Positions 13,801 through 26,942 are shown, numbered from the stretch's first letter. The stretch: DNA of 64,000 nucleotides from Cruorifilaria tuberocauda (GCA_013365365.1 JABVXU010000252.1:1-64000); one strand, 5' to 3'. The notes: generated from the letters alone by a model not told the origin. Numbers and translations are program-made.

Positions 13801-14199
13801 CAAATCATACGTTTAACCTTCTTTCTTTTTAGAATTGGTATCTGCAAATTTATTACAATGAATGAAATGAAAGAGAAGCTAACGCTGCCGGCTTTCAGCC
13901 ATTTCTGAGGTGAACATGGCACGGAAATAGCTGGAACAGGAAGCAAGCAACAATCGGTGAGCATCGATACGAACGGTTCCAACAACCAAGGTTACGTCAC
14001 ACAGAGAACCATCCGACCGCATTTCGTTCATTTGTTCAAGTGATAAACAGGAATGCTTCTGACTTCGGTATACCATTGGAGGACATAATGAGGATGAACT
14101 GGAACAGGGTAACACTCTCTGATGATGGTGGTGATGATCCCGACAAGTTGCGCCGCTTGAGCATACATCCCCAACAAAAAAATTCTCATTCAAAAGCAT
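10846..14199 (-). CDS. klhl20: KLHL20-type BTB-BACK-kelch protein (Cullin-3 adaptor)
   Basis: Substrate adaptor of a Cullin-3 RING ubiquitin ligase. Ten exons on the minus strand: 13884-14199, 13497-13639, 13281-13412, 12999-13160, 12746-12915, 12427-12651, 12059-12202, 11780-11920, 11450-11651, 10846-11082; together 623 residues in one frame. BTB domain about residues 50-160 ([33 protein letters not shown]), BACK domain about 160-265 ([19 protein letters not shown]), then six kelch repeats with the double-glycine blades ([90 protein letters not shown]). Closest to vertebrate KLHL20 and fly diablo. The N-terminus has a run of five histidines. After the last blade is a 23-residue Asp/Pro-rich tail that vertebrate KLHL20 lacks. 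The start is the first ATG of the exon; a 5' non-coding exon is possible. Confidence 0.95.
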
Positions 14200-16884
14200 C
14201 CTTTATCTGTAATCAGTGGTAATGAGACTCATAAGATGCTAATGATTCATATCAGTAATGTGATCATGAATAATGTAAAGGATCTAAGGAAAGAGTGTAA
14301 TGCAGTCCCTCATAGTTATTTTTGAAGCAATTTGATTGTTGCTTTCAACAAAAAAGTAGAAGAGGCCAGCTGGGGTTATCTACCTCAATCAGCCATCTAT
14401 CTCCATCAAGTTCAAGTTCAACTAAAACATTCGATCAGCGCAATGAAGGAAAGATAAATGCACCTTTTTGTTCTATGCCTAACACATATCCCGTGCTGGC
14501 CCACTGCCAACTGTTTCAAATGAAAACTTTTCTCTTTTTCTGGGAAGCGTTTATGGATCGGGTGGCTTTCGATGATATCTGAGCGATAGCTAACAATTAG
14601 CATCCTCTTTCTGGCGGATCAATGCTGAATGTAGCTTTCGATGATTTCTGAGTGAAACGTAGCATTCAGTAATCGCTTCAGCTAATAATGAACGAATAAC
14701 TCTGAATTATTTGTTAGCGTGCAAACAGTTAACTTCTGCTTTCATTCCATATGGCAGCGTATTTCTCTACGATGAGTAGAGAATATAAACAGTTGTTTCA
14801 ATATAGTGAAATTCCGCTAAGCATATGGGCCAGAAGAGGAATGATGGTATGCTTCTTATAGGTCTGTTATTTTTATAACAAGGCATTAATTTTCAATCAT
14901 TCAATTCTTTCTGCCGTAGAATTTTTATGAGTTAGTTCTGTGATTTCATTTGTTTGATATGGATTATGCTTAAAAAGATTTGCATGGAAAAAAGGAAAAG
15001 TCTGGAAAATTTGTCCATAGGGAGTTGTATTTCACCGCCTTGTCTACATATGTGATATGACAGTTGTCAAGAAACTAGATATATATGCAAATTTCTTCTG
15101 TTTACATCTCATTTCAGTAGAGTGATGACATAAAAAGTAGTACTCGATTATTTGAACGTTCCTAACACATTAGTTTTGGTGGTAATTATTCCAATTTTCT
15201 CAAAAATTATTATTGATATCTATCTCTCTTTCAAATTTGTCCTGTGAATTTCAATTTATACCGAAAAATGCAGACATATCTTGAACAAAACAGATTTGCC
15301 AGTAGGCAAACAGAAGATTAATAGTTGATATTTTCAACTTATTTCAGAAATTGTCAGTTTCTATTGTACACTACCGGTAGATGCTTTTATTAGCAACTGA
15401 AGTAACATTATCGCTGTAGCGAAACTACCTTAAAAAAATGATGTAATGATTCGTTCTTGCCAACGGCTCTTTTGCATTTGAATAATTCATATAGAGATTA
15501 AATTTGTTTCAAAGAATATTCAAAATTTTAATTATATGAAAGAAATAAATGAGCAGTTTTATAACATCAGAAACATGGCATTCATACTGCTTGCTGTTAG
15601 TAACGGCACTGATAGCAATCTATTAATTGTTTATAAAAATGACAGCAATCGATTAACTGTTCATAAAAATACAATGAGCTAAATAATATGTGAGTGCTAT
15701 TACTGCAAACCTTGCTTGACTTTACCGCATTTTTATCTAAGATACCGTCAGTAAAGTTGAGAGTGTTCCGTTCGCAGATTAATATATGTGCTTCTCACAC
15801 ATAAAATTTCTTATGTGTACATATTTTTTGTGCTTTGACTATAACCGATAAGCGAACTTTACTGCAAATTTTTCGGATAAGATTTTTTATAACATAGAAT
15901 TTTAAGAACAGAAAATAGATCTCAGAACATCAAAAGTTTCGAAATAAAAAATTAATCAGAAGTTTGAAATAATATTTAAAATGAATTTCCCGTGTTGCAT
16001 TTTAATAGCCGGAAACTATTCTATACAATTTTACACTCATTTTCAACTGCAACTGAGGTGTAAGGACTGAATGAAGACGATTAATTCTGGCACCATAATA
16101 AACAATTTAATCCTAAAAACTCCCATTTGGAAATTTAAAATTTCGGGAAACCATTAAGAGAATATCAGTTGATAGAGAATATCAATTATCCATTTGATAA
16201 TGATGTTTGATTAATAGGAATGTTAAAAAAGAAAGGCTTATTAATGAGTAATAAATTTCATATAGATTGTATATTGTCGTATATTTTAAAGATATCAATT
16301 CAATGTTTATCGAAATGAGTTAAATTTCAATGACATTAACTATACGGATAGATTTATAAGCAAAATGAAAAACATTTGGCCAATACAGCAAGAAGACAAC
16401 AAATTACTATCATCAATACAAGAAACCAAACTAAGCTATCCAGAAGGCATTCTATTGCAATATCTAAATAACTTCACAGACGATATTGCCGATTTCCAGA
16501 AAAACAATAATGAAGTAAAATATGTGGATTCATTGATTAATTTGCAACAATGTATAGTGAGATCGAGAAGTAGTAATGATGGTAATACTGGGTGAACGAA
16601 TTGAGAAAGTTTATTGAGATATGTTGGTAAAGCGAATTTGCATCCTAATTGTTCTCAGTCATTTTCGATTGAGTAGGTAGATTTGTTAAAACAGTTTAGA
16701 AATATCGAGATGTTGAAGTTGTGAATAATATGCTAAAGCATTTTCGGTAGAAAACGTATTTTATTGCAAGATATGGAAAGTGTCAACATCTGATTAAGGT
16801 GACACTAGGTGGTGGAATAATCCAGGAAGACAGATTATTTTGTTCTAGAAATAAAGCTTCGAACGAACTAGTATCAATTTAAAC
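14200..16884. other. 2.7 kb stretch without a firm gene
   Basis: Upstream of the kelch gene. It holds a 30-base tandem duplication (15611-15670) and one hydrophilic plus-strand open frame at 16365-16595 (76 codons, begins MKNIWPIQQEDNK) followed by further short protein-like pieces broken by stops. I do not recognise it, and no splice context decides whether it is coding. Confidence 0.4.
15611..15670. repeat. 30-base imperfect tandem duplication
   Basis: Two adjacent 30-base units differing at four positions; both end in the same ATAAAAAT. No associated gene. Confidence 0.8.
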
Positions 16885-17616
16885 CTTATACAAATGATTA
16901 TAATTTGCCTTTAAATAACGAATCTTACAATGTCTCGGAATGATAAGAATGCGTAAATTGATGTATGATATGCTAAGCCATTCAAGATTTTGATCACACC
17001 ATTCCCAAGAATGATTTGTATTTGGAAGAATGGTAAGAGGTATACTTAAATGTCGAACATCAGTGGAAATCTGGAGCCAATCAGAAAATGAATCAGGAAG
17101 TCTGGTTGCACTAAGATTTGATGTAGTAATATTATTTATAATATGAAGAAATGATGAATGAATTGTTAGCTCTTCCTGAGATGATAAATCCAACGTACAA
17201 AGATTATAGATTGGAAATGTGCATAATGCGACAGAATATCTCTGTTCTGTGACATCCCATACTGGGCAAAAAAATCACACTAGAATCGTTAATCATTTCC
17301 ATATTTATATCCGCAAGATGCAATTTCGAGAAAGAGGAAGTTGGGTAACAACTGAACTGGTTTTCATCGGATTACCATCTATGCTAAATTGCTCCAAAAT
17401 ATGAAATTGCTTTTTGGAAGCGTTTCATTGATTAAATTTAAATCACGAATCAAATTCCGTCCTAAATTCACAATCCGTATCAGAGAGATGTAGAGTTTCT
17501 AGGTTTGGTAATGAAGTAAGTGGTAGAGAATGTATGTGTGCTAAACCATAGAAATTGAATCGAAGGATTTTAATCTTTTCATTATGTACAAAATGAGGTA
17601 AATGTCGCATATACAT
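16885..17616 (-). pseudogene. Leucine-rich-repeat gene fragment, probably decayed
   Basis: Minus-strand exon-like block 17616 downward opens behind TTCCATTAG and reads LRR-type sequence (IKILRFNFYGLAHIHSL, then LPNLETLHLSDTDC). It then meets two in-frame TGA codons, while neighbouring frames carry further LRR-like pieces (ILEQFSIDGNP). A second open block, 17261-16885, lies behind TTTTTTTGCCCAG and ends at AAG followed by GTTTAA; it reads VRHLSIPL and NLEWLSISYINLRIL, again LRR-like. Whether introns could rescue the frame is unclear: no good donor exists near the stops. Most likely a degenerating extracellular LRR protein gene. Its full extent is unknown. Confidence 0.45.
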
Positions 17617-19737
17617 CTAATGGAAATAAGGAGTTGGCCCAGTGCGGCGCAATCACCGGTCGCAGCAAAATGCTATATCCTGTGTAGCTGACAGTATAAG
17701 TCAAACATAACGATAATATTGGCATGTATCAACAGATATAGGATAAACCTATACCTATAGGATAAAATAAAGCAGAACTAATTCGGTCATATCACTGTAA
17801 ATTATGTGAATTTCTCAGTGGTAATCGGAAATATAGAAATATGGTGCTTTGCTGCGTTGAAAATGATTAAAGGATTCTACCAGCCCAATGAAATAAGCTG
17901 ATTCCACAGCCTACTGATATTTCAACGGTGAATGAAAATGAAAGAATTAGGCGGATATGGACGAACAAGGAACCTAATGAATTGGACATAATCAAATGAT
18001 ATGAAAAAGAAATGACGGGAATCAGACTTGTTTGATTGCAAGCATCGGCTGGTGATTACCTAGCATCAGAATGCTAGCAAGATAAATGTTCCGAAAAATG
18101 CATGAAATATTCGCCGATATCTGGGGAGCTAAAAAAAGTAGAAGCAAATAATTTCGATGCTCATATTTTTATTTGTTGTATCAAAAGAAGTAAAGAAAGT
18201 TTTCCATCTTGCACATTCCGTCATCCATTTTCACCATACGTTTCAAAACAAATTAGTCGTCATTGTTTCCTTTCAATTTTAAACTATTGGTCAAGATCAA
18301 CATTAGATTAATATCGTATATTAGTGAGGAATCTTTTCAGTTTTAGCTAATGCAAAATTTAGTTTAAAAATGCTATGCCTCAGTTCTCCTCGGTTCATTT
18401 CAATGCTATCGTCTTCCTTATTGCATGCAATGAACAATGCGTCCTGGACCTTCGGTTAGAAATTCTTGTCATACTTTATTTATATTTTGATGGAAATATT
18501 TTCAAAGAATAATATCAATGATTTGCTTGAAATTGAATCAATTACAAAAATTCTTTTCCTAACAGTTAACGCAAGTAAATGCAGCATAGCTAGATATGAA
18601 TTAAATGAAGTTATTTGTGAAATGAATAAAAGTTCAACGCTGACAGTCAAGCTTTACTTCCTAATATTCAATGATTTTTTCTTCCAAAGAAAAGAAGGAA
18701 AAAAAAATAAACAAACTATGAGCCGTCCATCAATTTCTGAAAAAAAACCAATTCGCAGGAAAAAATGAACAGCATCGAGAATGAATTCTTTTTTAAGAAA
18801 ATAATTTAGAAATTCAAATAAACATGTATAGAGCTTAATATTTTCTTCTCTGCACTGTAAGACATTTTAATATACTAATTTTTTTCCAAATTTTTCTTCT
18901 TTCGATTTGCGAAGGTTCAATTTACATTTCCGGTTAAACTAGTTAGTAAAATGAACATTTGAACAGAAGAGCGCCAATGTTAACATTAGGGTAATCATAT
19001 AACACTGTATTTCTGTAAATATGCACACACATACACATACCACAAAAGCAACAAAATCGATCCTTATTATCATTATTGTTTATTCGTCAACATCAACTAA
19101 CGACAACATTTGCAACAACATTAGCTACTGTTAACTTGGCCCAGAAATGTATAATATTTTACCAAAAAAATGTCTATCAATTAGGTTACAAGATCATCCA
19201 CAAACTTTCAAGGATCATAAGATAGGTGGTAAAAATTTCTTCAATAATGATTTGAATGTCGACAGTTTGCACTCAATTGAGGGTATTTTCTCGAATTGTT
19301 CCGCAACTTTACTTCAGAATTTTTTTCCCTTTTTTATGGAGAAAATGGGAAGGAGGGTGATGGCATTGAAGAAAAAAACTGTTTAAATCTAAGGAATACT
19401 CCTTCCCCAGAATCAATAAATAAGCCTTCAACAAAACAAATTTTATTATTCTTGACAAATTAATGTTTTTTAGAATCCTAAATTAGGACAGGTCATAATA
19501 AACAAGTTCTCAAAGTGGTTGTTGCAAAATACCTAATTGAATTACGAATTGAAATTCGCTGTTGCATCTATGAGATTTTAAAAAATCAACTGAATGACTT
19601 CTGATAATAAAATGTGAAGCAACAGTTTTTTGAATATTTCGAAAGACTGTTTAATCACTAAATTCATAGAATAACTTTACTGCAAACTTCAGGATCAATA
19701 ACATCTATACATATACAATATAAATATAGATGATATG
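17617..19737. other. 2.1 kb stretch without a firm gene
   Basis: Includes open frames at 18102-18311 and 18466-18768 (+) that lack recognisable similarity or convincing splice context. No RNA gene or repeat recognised. Confidence 0.4.
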
Positions 19738-22096
19738 TTAATCGTGAACATGGGGCTGTTCAGCGGATCGCAGTATCCTCCTCTTAGTCGCACCAGCTTG
19801 CTGTCTTTTTGCTTCAAAATCGAGCATTTCCTGTTCAATTATCAATTCTTCGTCAATATCTGTCGCTACTTGACGATAATCCGCTATGAGATCATATTTG
19901 CGAAGATCAGTGAGCTGGAAAAGTGACTTTACACGCTCAGTTTAAACTATAATAAAACGTTTTCTGTAGAGAATAATAAAATAAACATTCATTTTGTAAT
20001 TTAACAAATTCTGTCCTCGAAAAGAAAAGAGGAACTGATAAACTGGAAATAATTTCAAAAAATCTTTCATTCTTTACAAAGTATGAAGGTATATAATATA
20101 GTCAAAATTTAATGGAATCAAAATTTTTCCAACTGGAAGAAACATTCTATTTCCTAACGGTCTAAGAAAACAAGGTAAAACCTACCTTAGTTCTCCTTAA
20201 TTTTTTTTTATACCATGCAGTTTGTTCACTCCACACATCTTCTATTCCTTTGTAATCAAAAAGTTCCCATCTCCTTGTCCATGGTGGTGGACGCAATTTA
20301 ACCTTTAATTTAAGAAAGAAATTGGATGGGTAAAATGAAAATAATCCATCACAATATTATTGAATGCTCGTGGTGATGGCAGTAATATGATCAGAAATTC
20401 ATTTTATATTTCAAATCCAACTTGTGTTTCTGGATAACTTTTATTTATTCGATTAACTGATAATAAAATGAACAAAATAAAATCAGATTTAAACACAAAA
20501 GTAGATTTAGCTTTTGGGATTTCCAAGAGACTAATCAAAACAATGCTACATAAAAATTATCAAAACAAATAATTGAAAATTAGTTAAGTGAAAGGATATC
20601 CTGTCGGAAATCCGTATATGATGAAATTGTATTCCTTAGTTAAAGCAAAGGATATGCTTTGTTCGCTCAGTTCATTGTAACTGATGGTTTTATTTCATCA
20701 TTATCTTCAAAGGATAACTGACGGCCAATTTAGCATTGTTTTAATCACAGTATTTCATCTTCTTCAACAGATGACGAAGGACTTACCATTGTAGTTTTCA
20801 TTTTAACTAATTCATGTATCCCGTGACTTTTGATCTTTGCGTACCACCTTTAGTATAAAATAGCTCACTTCTCAGTGAAAGATAACATCATCTCTTCTTG
20901 TCAATCAGTTTGTCAAGCTTTGTGTTGAAATCATGTCGGATAAGGAAATAAATTCCTACTAATTGCTACCAGCTTATTCACAACCACTATTCAACTCACC
21001 TATCCTAATTTAATTAAACGATTTCTCAATTCAATCACTAAAAAAGGAAGAAATTTTCACCAAGTGATGCAAGAATAAAGGATAAAGCTCTTATGAATTT
21101 TGTCAGTGAAATAAAATAATTTAACCAAAACACTTCTTTCATTAATAATCCAACAAAAATTTATTGGAAGATGGGGGATTAACCTTTAAAGGATTTATGG
21201 GAACTGGTTTTCCAACAATGTGAGACGTTGGTTCCATGTGAATATTGAATGTACTATATTCGGGATATGCATCAACCAAATAGCTTAAATCATCATCCAA
21301 GCGTTTTTCCAATTTGATTACTTCTATCTTGGTAATTGTTGGTGTGTACATTTCATACATAATTTCTACACCTGTATGTTTTCAAAAGTATTAATTGGAG
21401 TATCAAGCATCATCCTGGTCCCAAAATTTTTAAGGTAATAAAATACAACAAAAAACCTATTCCTTCAATGACGTTCCTCAGTGTAAACTGTGATTTCAGC
21501 CCTTCCAATTTGCGACTGATACATATACCCAAAAATCGATTCTTCATTCCCACTAATCTTTTATCCGAATAAGTAACAGCAACAATGGAACCTTTAAAAA
21601 AAAGTTTAGCAGATAACCGGCTGGCTTCGATTAAAATCTACAGCATGATCCGCCTCATTACTTAAATCGTCTGAAGTTATGAAACAAATTCAAACAATCA
21701 TGAATTTTGATGAATATCTTGGAAAGCATTGGAAAAATGATAGAAAAAGAATGTGAGGACTGAAAAAGAAAAATTCACATACCGACATAAAATTCAGGTA
21801 TATCTATTTGTAAACGCCGCTCTAACATGTCTTTCCTTTCCAATTCTTCTCGCAACAAATTTCTTCTCCCATATATTGAAGTGGGTTGGAAGTCCGGATA
21901 TACTTCTCTGTAACATCATATCCTTCAGAAATCTCTACAAAAGAATGTATAACAATATTAAAATGAAATTTGATTACCGGAAATTTTTTATGTGTCTTTC
22001 AAGCCTGATTTTCCTTTCGTCGCCGGTAAGACGATGATATGTATGTTGACAGATTACCCTGGCGTCCAGAAATAATATTCTGAGGTTACACTGCAT
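19738..22096 (-). CDS. mrpl-19: Mitochondrial ribosomal protein L19 (bL19m)
   Basis: Protein of the large mitochondrial ribosomal subunit. Six exons, 21978-22096, 21783-21907, 21457-21591, 21184-21371, 20186-20302, 19738-19914, give 286 residues with all phases matching. The first about 25 residues are basic and lack acidic clusters, fitting a mitochondrial presequence. Family blocks in order are [91 protein letters not shown] and [11 protein letters not shown], matching the human MRPL19 order. The acceptor at 21908 rather than one 27 bases further upstream was chosen because only it keeps the frame. It follows a damaged RING-ligase gene on the same strand, with 828 bases between. Confidence 0.95.
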
Positions 22097-22924
22097 TGTG
22101 AAATTTTTATATCGCGGATAATCCTAAGCTGATTTATGCTTTCGTGTATCACCAAATTCAAAATCGCCCGACACGTCCTTATTATAAAATAGTCCAGAAA
22201 GCAGTTTTCCTGATTCACGTCTGAACCAGCTGAAGTAACTAAGAGATAACGATTAAATTTAATTATACCTTCAGTCAAAGAAATATGTTTCATAAATAAC
22301 AATAAGAATTTGAGATAATGTTAGTCGAATTTTGACTTTATGCAGAATCTGTACATATGCTCATATTACTTCTATAATAATTCAACAAAACACTAACAGC
22401 AATTTATAATAAAATGCTAAGACTCGCCACTTTTATGCAATATAATAACATTATGAATAAATTTTCATATGGATGAAAGTAGCATAAATTGAAAATGCCA
22501 TTTGAAAATGAACAAAATTATGAAGACATGCAGTTTTTATACAAAAAAACTACGAAGAAATTCTGATACAATAATATGACGAACGAAACGAAGTATATTG
22601 GATTCTAATAAATATTCTAATAGTAATTCCAAATTGTAGCTAAGGTTGCACCTCATAGATGGGAAATCGAATACAGATATTTCGCAGCATTATACAGCCA
22701 TAATTTCTCTTTGCAAAATTACGTCTTAACTTCATCCAAGAATTTCAGTTTTGTATTTGTACTTCGTATCTAATAAAATATGATAATAGCATGTAATAAA
22801 TATGATAATAACACGTAATAAAGTTAACAAATAATTAAATTTAATGAATAATCTTGAATACTTTCAGTAATTGCAGCAGCAAATACTTTAGTTACCGTTA
22901 ACTAATAGTATATATCTGAACCAT
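22097..22924. other. Spacer between MRPL19 start and the RING-ligase stop
   Basis: AT-rich, no gene. Contains a 22-base near-perfect tandem repeat at 22777-22820. Confidence 0.5.
22777..22820. repeat. 22-base tandem repeat, two units
   Basis: Units 22777-22798 and 22799-22820 differ at only two bases. Confidence 0.75.
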
Positions 22925-25900
22925 TCAGCTCATCCCAAGGAAAAACTCGTCATCTTCAGAAAAATTTTCAGCATCAGATGACTCAATACCATTATTTTCT
23001 GCGTTTACTGATGTATCTATATGACCAATTTCTTCCAAAAATAGTTCCTTAAGCATTTCAGGAATTTTACATTTGCTGAAGTCAAAATAACACAAAGGGT
23101 ACACCTGAAATATATGACGGATGAATATCCACATGATTATCCAAAAGAGAATTCTGGCAATGATAAATTCTCTTCATATAAGCATATATAATAACTACAA
23201 AAATGCTACACAATTATATGTATAATTTCTAGACAAAATATAAATGAAGAATTCTTAGAAAGTATTTAGTACTTCGGATATTAATGTTTCTCGAAAAAAT
23301 AAAGAATGGACCTGTTTAATACACAACCACTTTCTTAAACAGGCACTATGGAAATATGCCTGCAAGGTATTTTACGTACATCTTCCACCATATCAGACAA
23401 ACAAATTGCGCATGCATCACGTCGATGTTGCAATGTTGCTTTGGGTACATCAATTGTGACAAGCTCAAATACGCTGCATGTCGTGATTGCATGCTAACAA
23501 TACCAGCTTGTAATCGCCTCCAGATACTGAAATATAAGTAGAACACCAGAACAACCCAGCTTGTCAATGTCCAGTGACCTGCAAAACAGTTTCTCAGCAT
23601 TCATCAAATTCTTCTACTTTGCTAACAAAATTTTTACATACAATTTTTTGAACATTGTATACTGTTACTTTAATGAAAAAGTCTATAAAAAATTGGACTA
23701 GTGAAAATTAAGAATCAGCTGCATCATTTTCATGCAATTCAATTTACTGTAAAATGAACCTACCCATTAAGAAAGTTAGAACACCGTAGCAAACAACATT
23801 CAATGTTAGTAATACTTCGATACCACATGTGACCATTTTGTATATGAATAAGACGTAATCAGCTCGTTCCCATGCATCCGCAGACTCTCTCTCTAATATG
23901 TATAGCGTATATAATAACAGTCGATAATGTATGCACCGCAGTTAGCAAACAATTTGAAACTATTATTAGACACCTGGAAAGTGAATCAATTTGTTAATAT
24001 ATGACTACAAAAAAACACACAAGTTTGAAGATGCTAAACAAAAACACTAACTATAAGTCAATGCGCAGAAATTGAGTAACAGCAGCAGAAGTACAAAGTG
24101 ATGTCACAATTACAATCCCAGAAAGAAAAACATCGCATATGTTTATCACGGCTCGTCAATCTATTCGCAGCTATCGCAAGTAATTGTCGTTCAAGAATTT
24201 CACATAAGGACTCCAGAAGCTGGATACAACTGAGCAAAATAGATATCAAACATTTCAAACTTAGTTTAACAAAACTATAAGAAGTTAAACACTTTCGAGA
24301 AAGATTATCAGCCGTCATTTACCATATACAAGCTAACGATAGTCTCATGCACCTCAAGATCAAATTTAACTTCCAAACATTATCACTTCAAATTCCGTTT
24401 ACCAGGTCTGCTTAAAACCAAAATAATGAGATAAGAATTAACAAACTAGACGAACTCTGAAGGTCATTTCTGATGTTAGTGAAAAAATATAAACTAGGAT
24501 TGAAAAAAAACCATAATGAACGATACTTACCAATGAGAAGGATCAATCCAAGTAAAAAAGCTTTCTGTTCAGTTCGCATCCCTAGAACACCCGTTTGTGC
24601 ACAAAGTAGTGCAAGTGCTAGTGCTTCCGTGTAGCCACCGTTAGCCAAAACATGTCTATAACCTCGCTGTCCACCGACGATACACTCCGCAATCGTCAAA
24701 ATTTGTTTGCAAACAAAGCTCACAGTCAATGCTAGTGCTAGCAGTGAGAGTAGCGTGTTTGTACTTTCTGCTACCCATGCTAGAACTATTACACCAATTT
24801 CATCAAAACCTCTTCCTTTTCCAGCTAAATTGTACATAAATTCGAATAAAAAATACTATTAACCATGTCGAGATCAATATTTCTCCGAATCGTAAACGAT
24901 ACCATAAAATTGCAATACCTGAAAATTCTTCTGTCTTTAATCATTAAATTTCATCATTAAATATAAAAATGATACAGCAGTCGTAAACTTGTCACAGTGT
25001 CGCTGCTCAGGCAGTGAATAAACAATATCTCAGATGCAGTCACGCATTCAAAAAGTTACAGAAGTTTTTCATAAAGAAGAAACAGAAAAGGTGAATGAAG
25101 ATAAAGATTTTCAATAACAATCAGTAACTCCCTAAAAATTAATAGAAACATAAAGCACTACTAATAATTTTGATAAAATACATACTGAGGAATGGTTGCA
25201 CAAAGTTGAATATCACTATTAGTTTCCTTAATTGACCAAAATCTATTACTTGAACATGATGACGTATTTTTATTTTTAATTTGAACATTTTAGTCTTAAA
25301 ATAGGGGACTTAAAAACGAAGAAACAATACTCACCTCCTCCAATACCTCGAGGAATTATGATAGCGTTAAGATATCGTACAGAATGACGTACGGATAGCA
25401 CTAGGGTTGCAGTTTTGTTTAAAACATATATGCAAATTACTATTACTGCCAAAGAACAAACCACATTGTGAGACAACTCTGCACTACGCAGAGGACGAAC
25501 TGAAAAAGAGTGGCTTTCAAGTTAACAAATATTCAATAACTAAGTTTTCTTTCTTAGTAATCAATACTAGTTTATATTAGTAAAAAGTTGGTAATGGGAA
25601 TTCCTCTTGATTACTTCAAAAAAAAGATCAACCTGAGCCAAAACATGAAATCCATGTCGTTCTAATTTAGTGAAATTATCCAACTTCAAATCAGGATTTC
25701 CATTTTGCTCCAGTTGAACATACCTAGCTGACAAAAGATGCGCCACAGAAAACAGCAGCAATGAAAATATGTGAAAATAAACTTGCACAAGTTTATAGAG
25801 CGGAAGAAGAAAAAGTATAAGTGATATAAGCACAACTGAAACCAGTAAGATTTCATTGGTAAAAGAAGTGAATTACTTTTTCTTAAAACATATTTAAGAC

Positions 25901-26297
25901 ATCGACTACAACAGCTCTTGCTCAAAACCAATTTTAGTTAGAAAATTTGAATAAATTGTCCGATCAAGATCGATTAATAATAGTAATACGAAAATAATAA
26001 ACAACATTGGTATATCAGAATTAATAGCTAGATCTTCAATTGCTCATCAGCATAATTCAATATTTGTGATCCAATCTGGTCAAAATTTCTCGTTTGAATA
26101 AATTCAATAATTTAATCCATTTCCAGACATGATGAAAATGATTGTTTGAACAAATTGGGATTGAAATGCATATTTCGATTATGCCACCAAAGTTTAAAGA
26201 GCAAAAGACCAGGTAACCGCAAAGCAACTTCCATGCAAAGTAAAAATGCTGCTTGAGCACGAACACTGAATATTTCCATTGCCTCACCAACGTCCAT
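22925..26297 (-). pseudogene. RNF139/RNF145 (TRC8)-type multi-pass RING ubiquitin ligase, multiply disrupted
   Basis: Intact members of this family are ER-membrane E3 ligases with an N-terminal TRC8 domain of many membrane segments and a C-terminal RING. Exon-like blocks here: N-terminus to 26297 (FLLCMEVALRLPGLLLFK), 25633-25841, 25335-25499, 24531-24824, 24052-24259, 23764-23973, 23312-23578, 22925-23104 (acidic tail, stop at 22925). Similarity runs in family order up to RRDACAICLSDM, IPCRHI, FHSACLRKWLCIKQ and YPLC. The frame breaks at about 24135-24142, in an AG repeat at 23884-23895, at 23441-23452 and at 23350-23356. The junction of 24052 and 23973 makes TAG. The seventh RING zinc ligand, normally Cys, is Tyr (23099-23101). 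The join of 25633-25841 to the next exon also has mismatched phase. Splice sites are still good, so decay is recent, or the assembly is locally poor. Identity is sure; the pseudogene reading is an inference. Confidence 0.72.
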
Positions 26298-26346
26298 TTC
26301 ATTGGAAATTTACCAAACAATATTGCCTTTTTATTAATTTACGTGT

Positions 26347-26942
26347 TTAGATTCAGATTCAAACTTTCTGACAGCAAAGCCATAAATAACAGTTGTAATC
26401 GCAAGACGGACCTAAAACGCTAATAAGTATCATCACTACAAACACCAATCCTTACACAAGAATTTTACATTAATATCAATGAACTGATAACGGCAGAAAA
26501 AAATTCCCCAACAGTTCATAATTAATTACTCACTATTATAACTGTTCTCACCATTTATTTCAATCCTGGATTTCGCTTACATAATTCATTTCCGAAAATA
26601 GAAGCTTTCAATTTTACGTTCCACTTTATTGGCAGTGTTGCAATATTGAGAAAATCAATGTATTCTGGTATTTTAAACACTTCCATATTTCGATATATTG
26701 TAATGAATGTTTGACAAGGAGTCTTTTTCATGCTCAAAACAACAAGCATTAGTCAACAGACGAGGACTTCTTAAAGAAATGTAAATCAACATGAGTGAAG
26801 TTGCACTCAAAAATAGAAAGAGAAGGAAGAGGCGATAATTGTAAGCTTTCTTCTCATGATTAAAAATGAAAGTCTGGAAAAAAAAACTCAGTTCATTATT
26901 CCCCATTTCTCCCTTTTTGATTGATTGATCTAATTGCATCAC
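26347..26942 (-). other. Exons of an unrecognised small membrane protein
   Basis: A minus-strand frame from an ATG at about 26940 reads a short polar start, then TFIFNHEKKAYNYRLFLLFL and one strong membrane helix ending ISLRSP. A second frame (26600-26749) reads FKIPEYIDFLNIATLPIKWN and meets a donor TAT followed by GTAAGC. A third piece (26347-26412) behind GCGTTTTAG reads RLAITTVIYGFAV and ends at a stop. They may be exons of one gene, but I could not join them in one frame. The first helix faintly recalls the FxHD motif of TMEM223. No function is assigned. Confidence 0.3.

Noticed and set aside
21935..21977. Acceptor near 21934 for the second MRPL19 exon
   Set aside because: It brings a stop into every phase compatible with the first exon; the acceptor at 21908 gives the conserved YPDFQP block.
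26555..26942. TMEM223 orthologue
   Set aside because: Only the first membrane motif resembles the family, and the second membrane piece lies in the wrong order; too weak to name.
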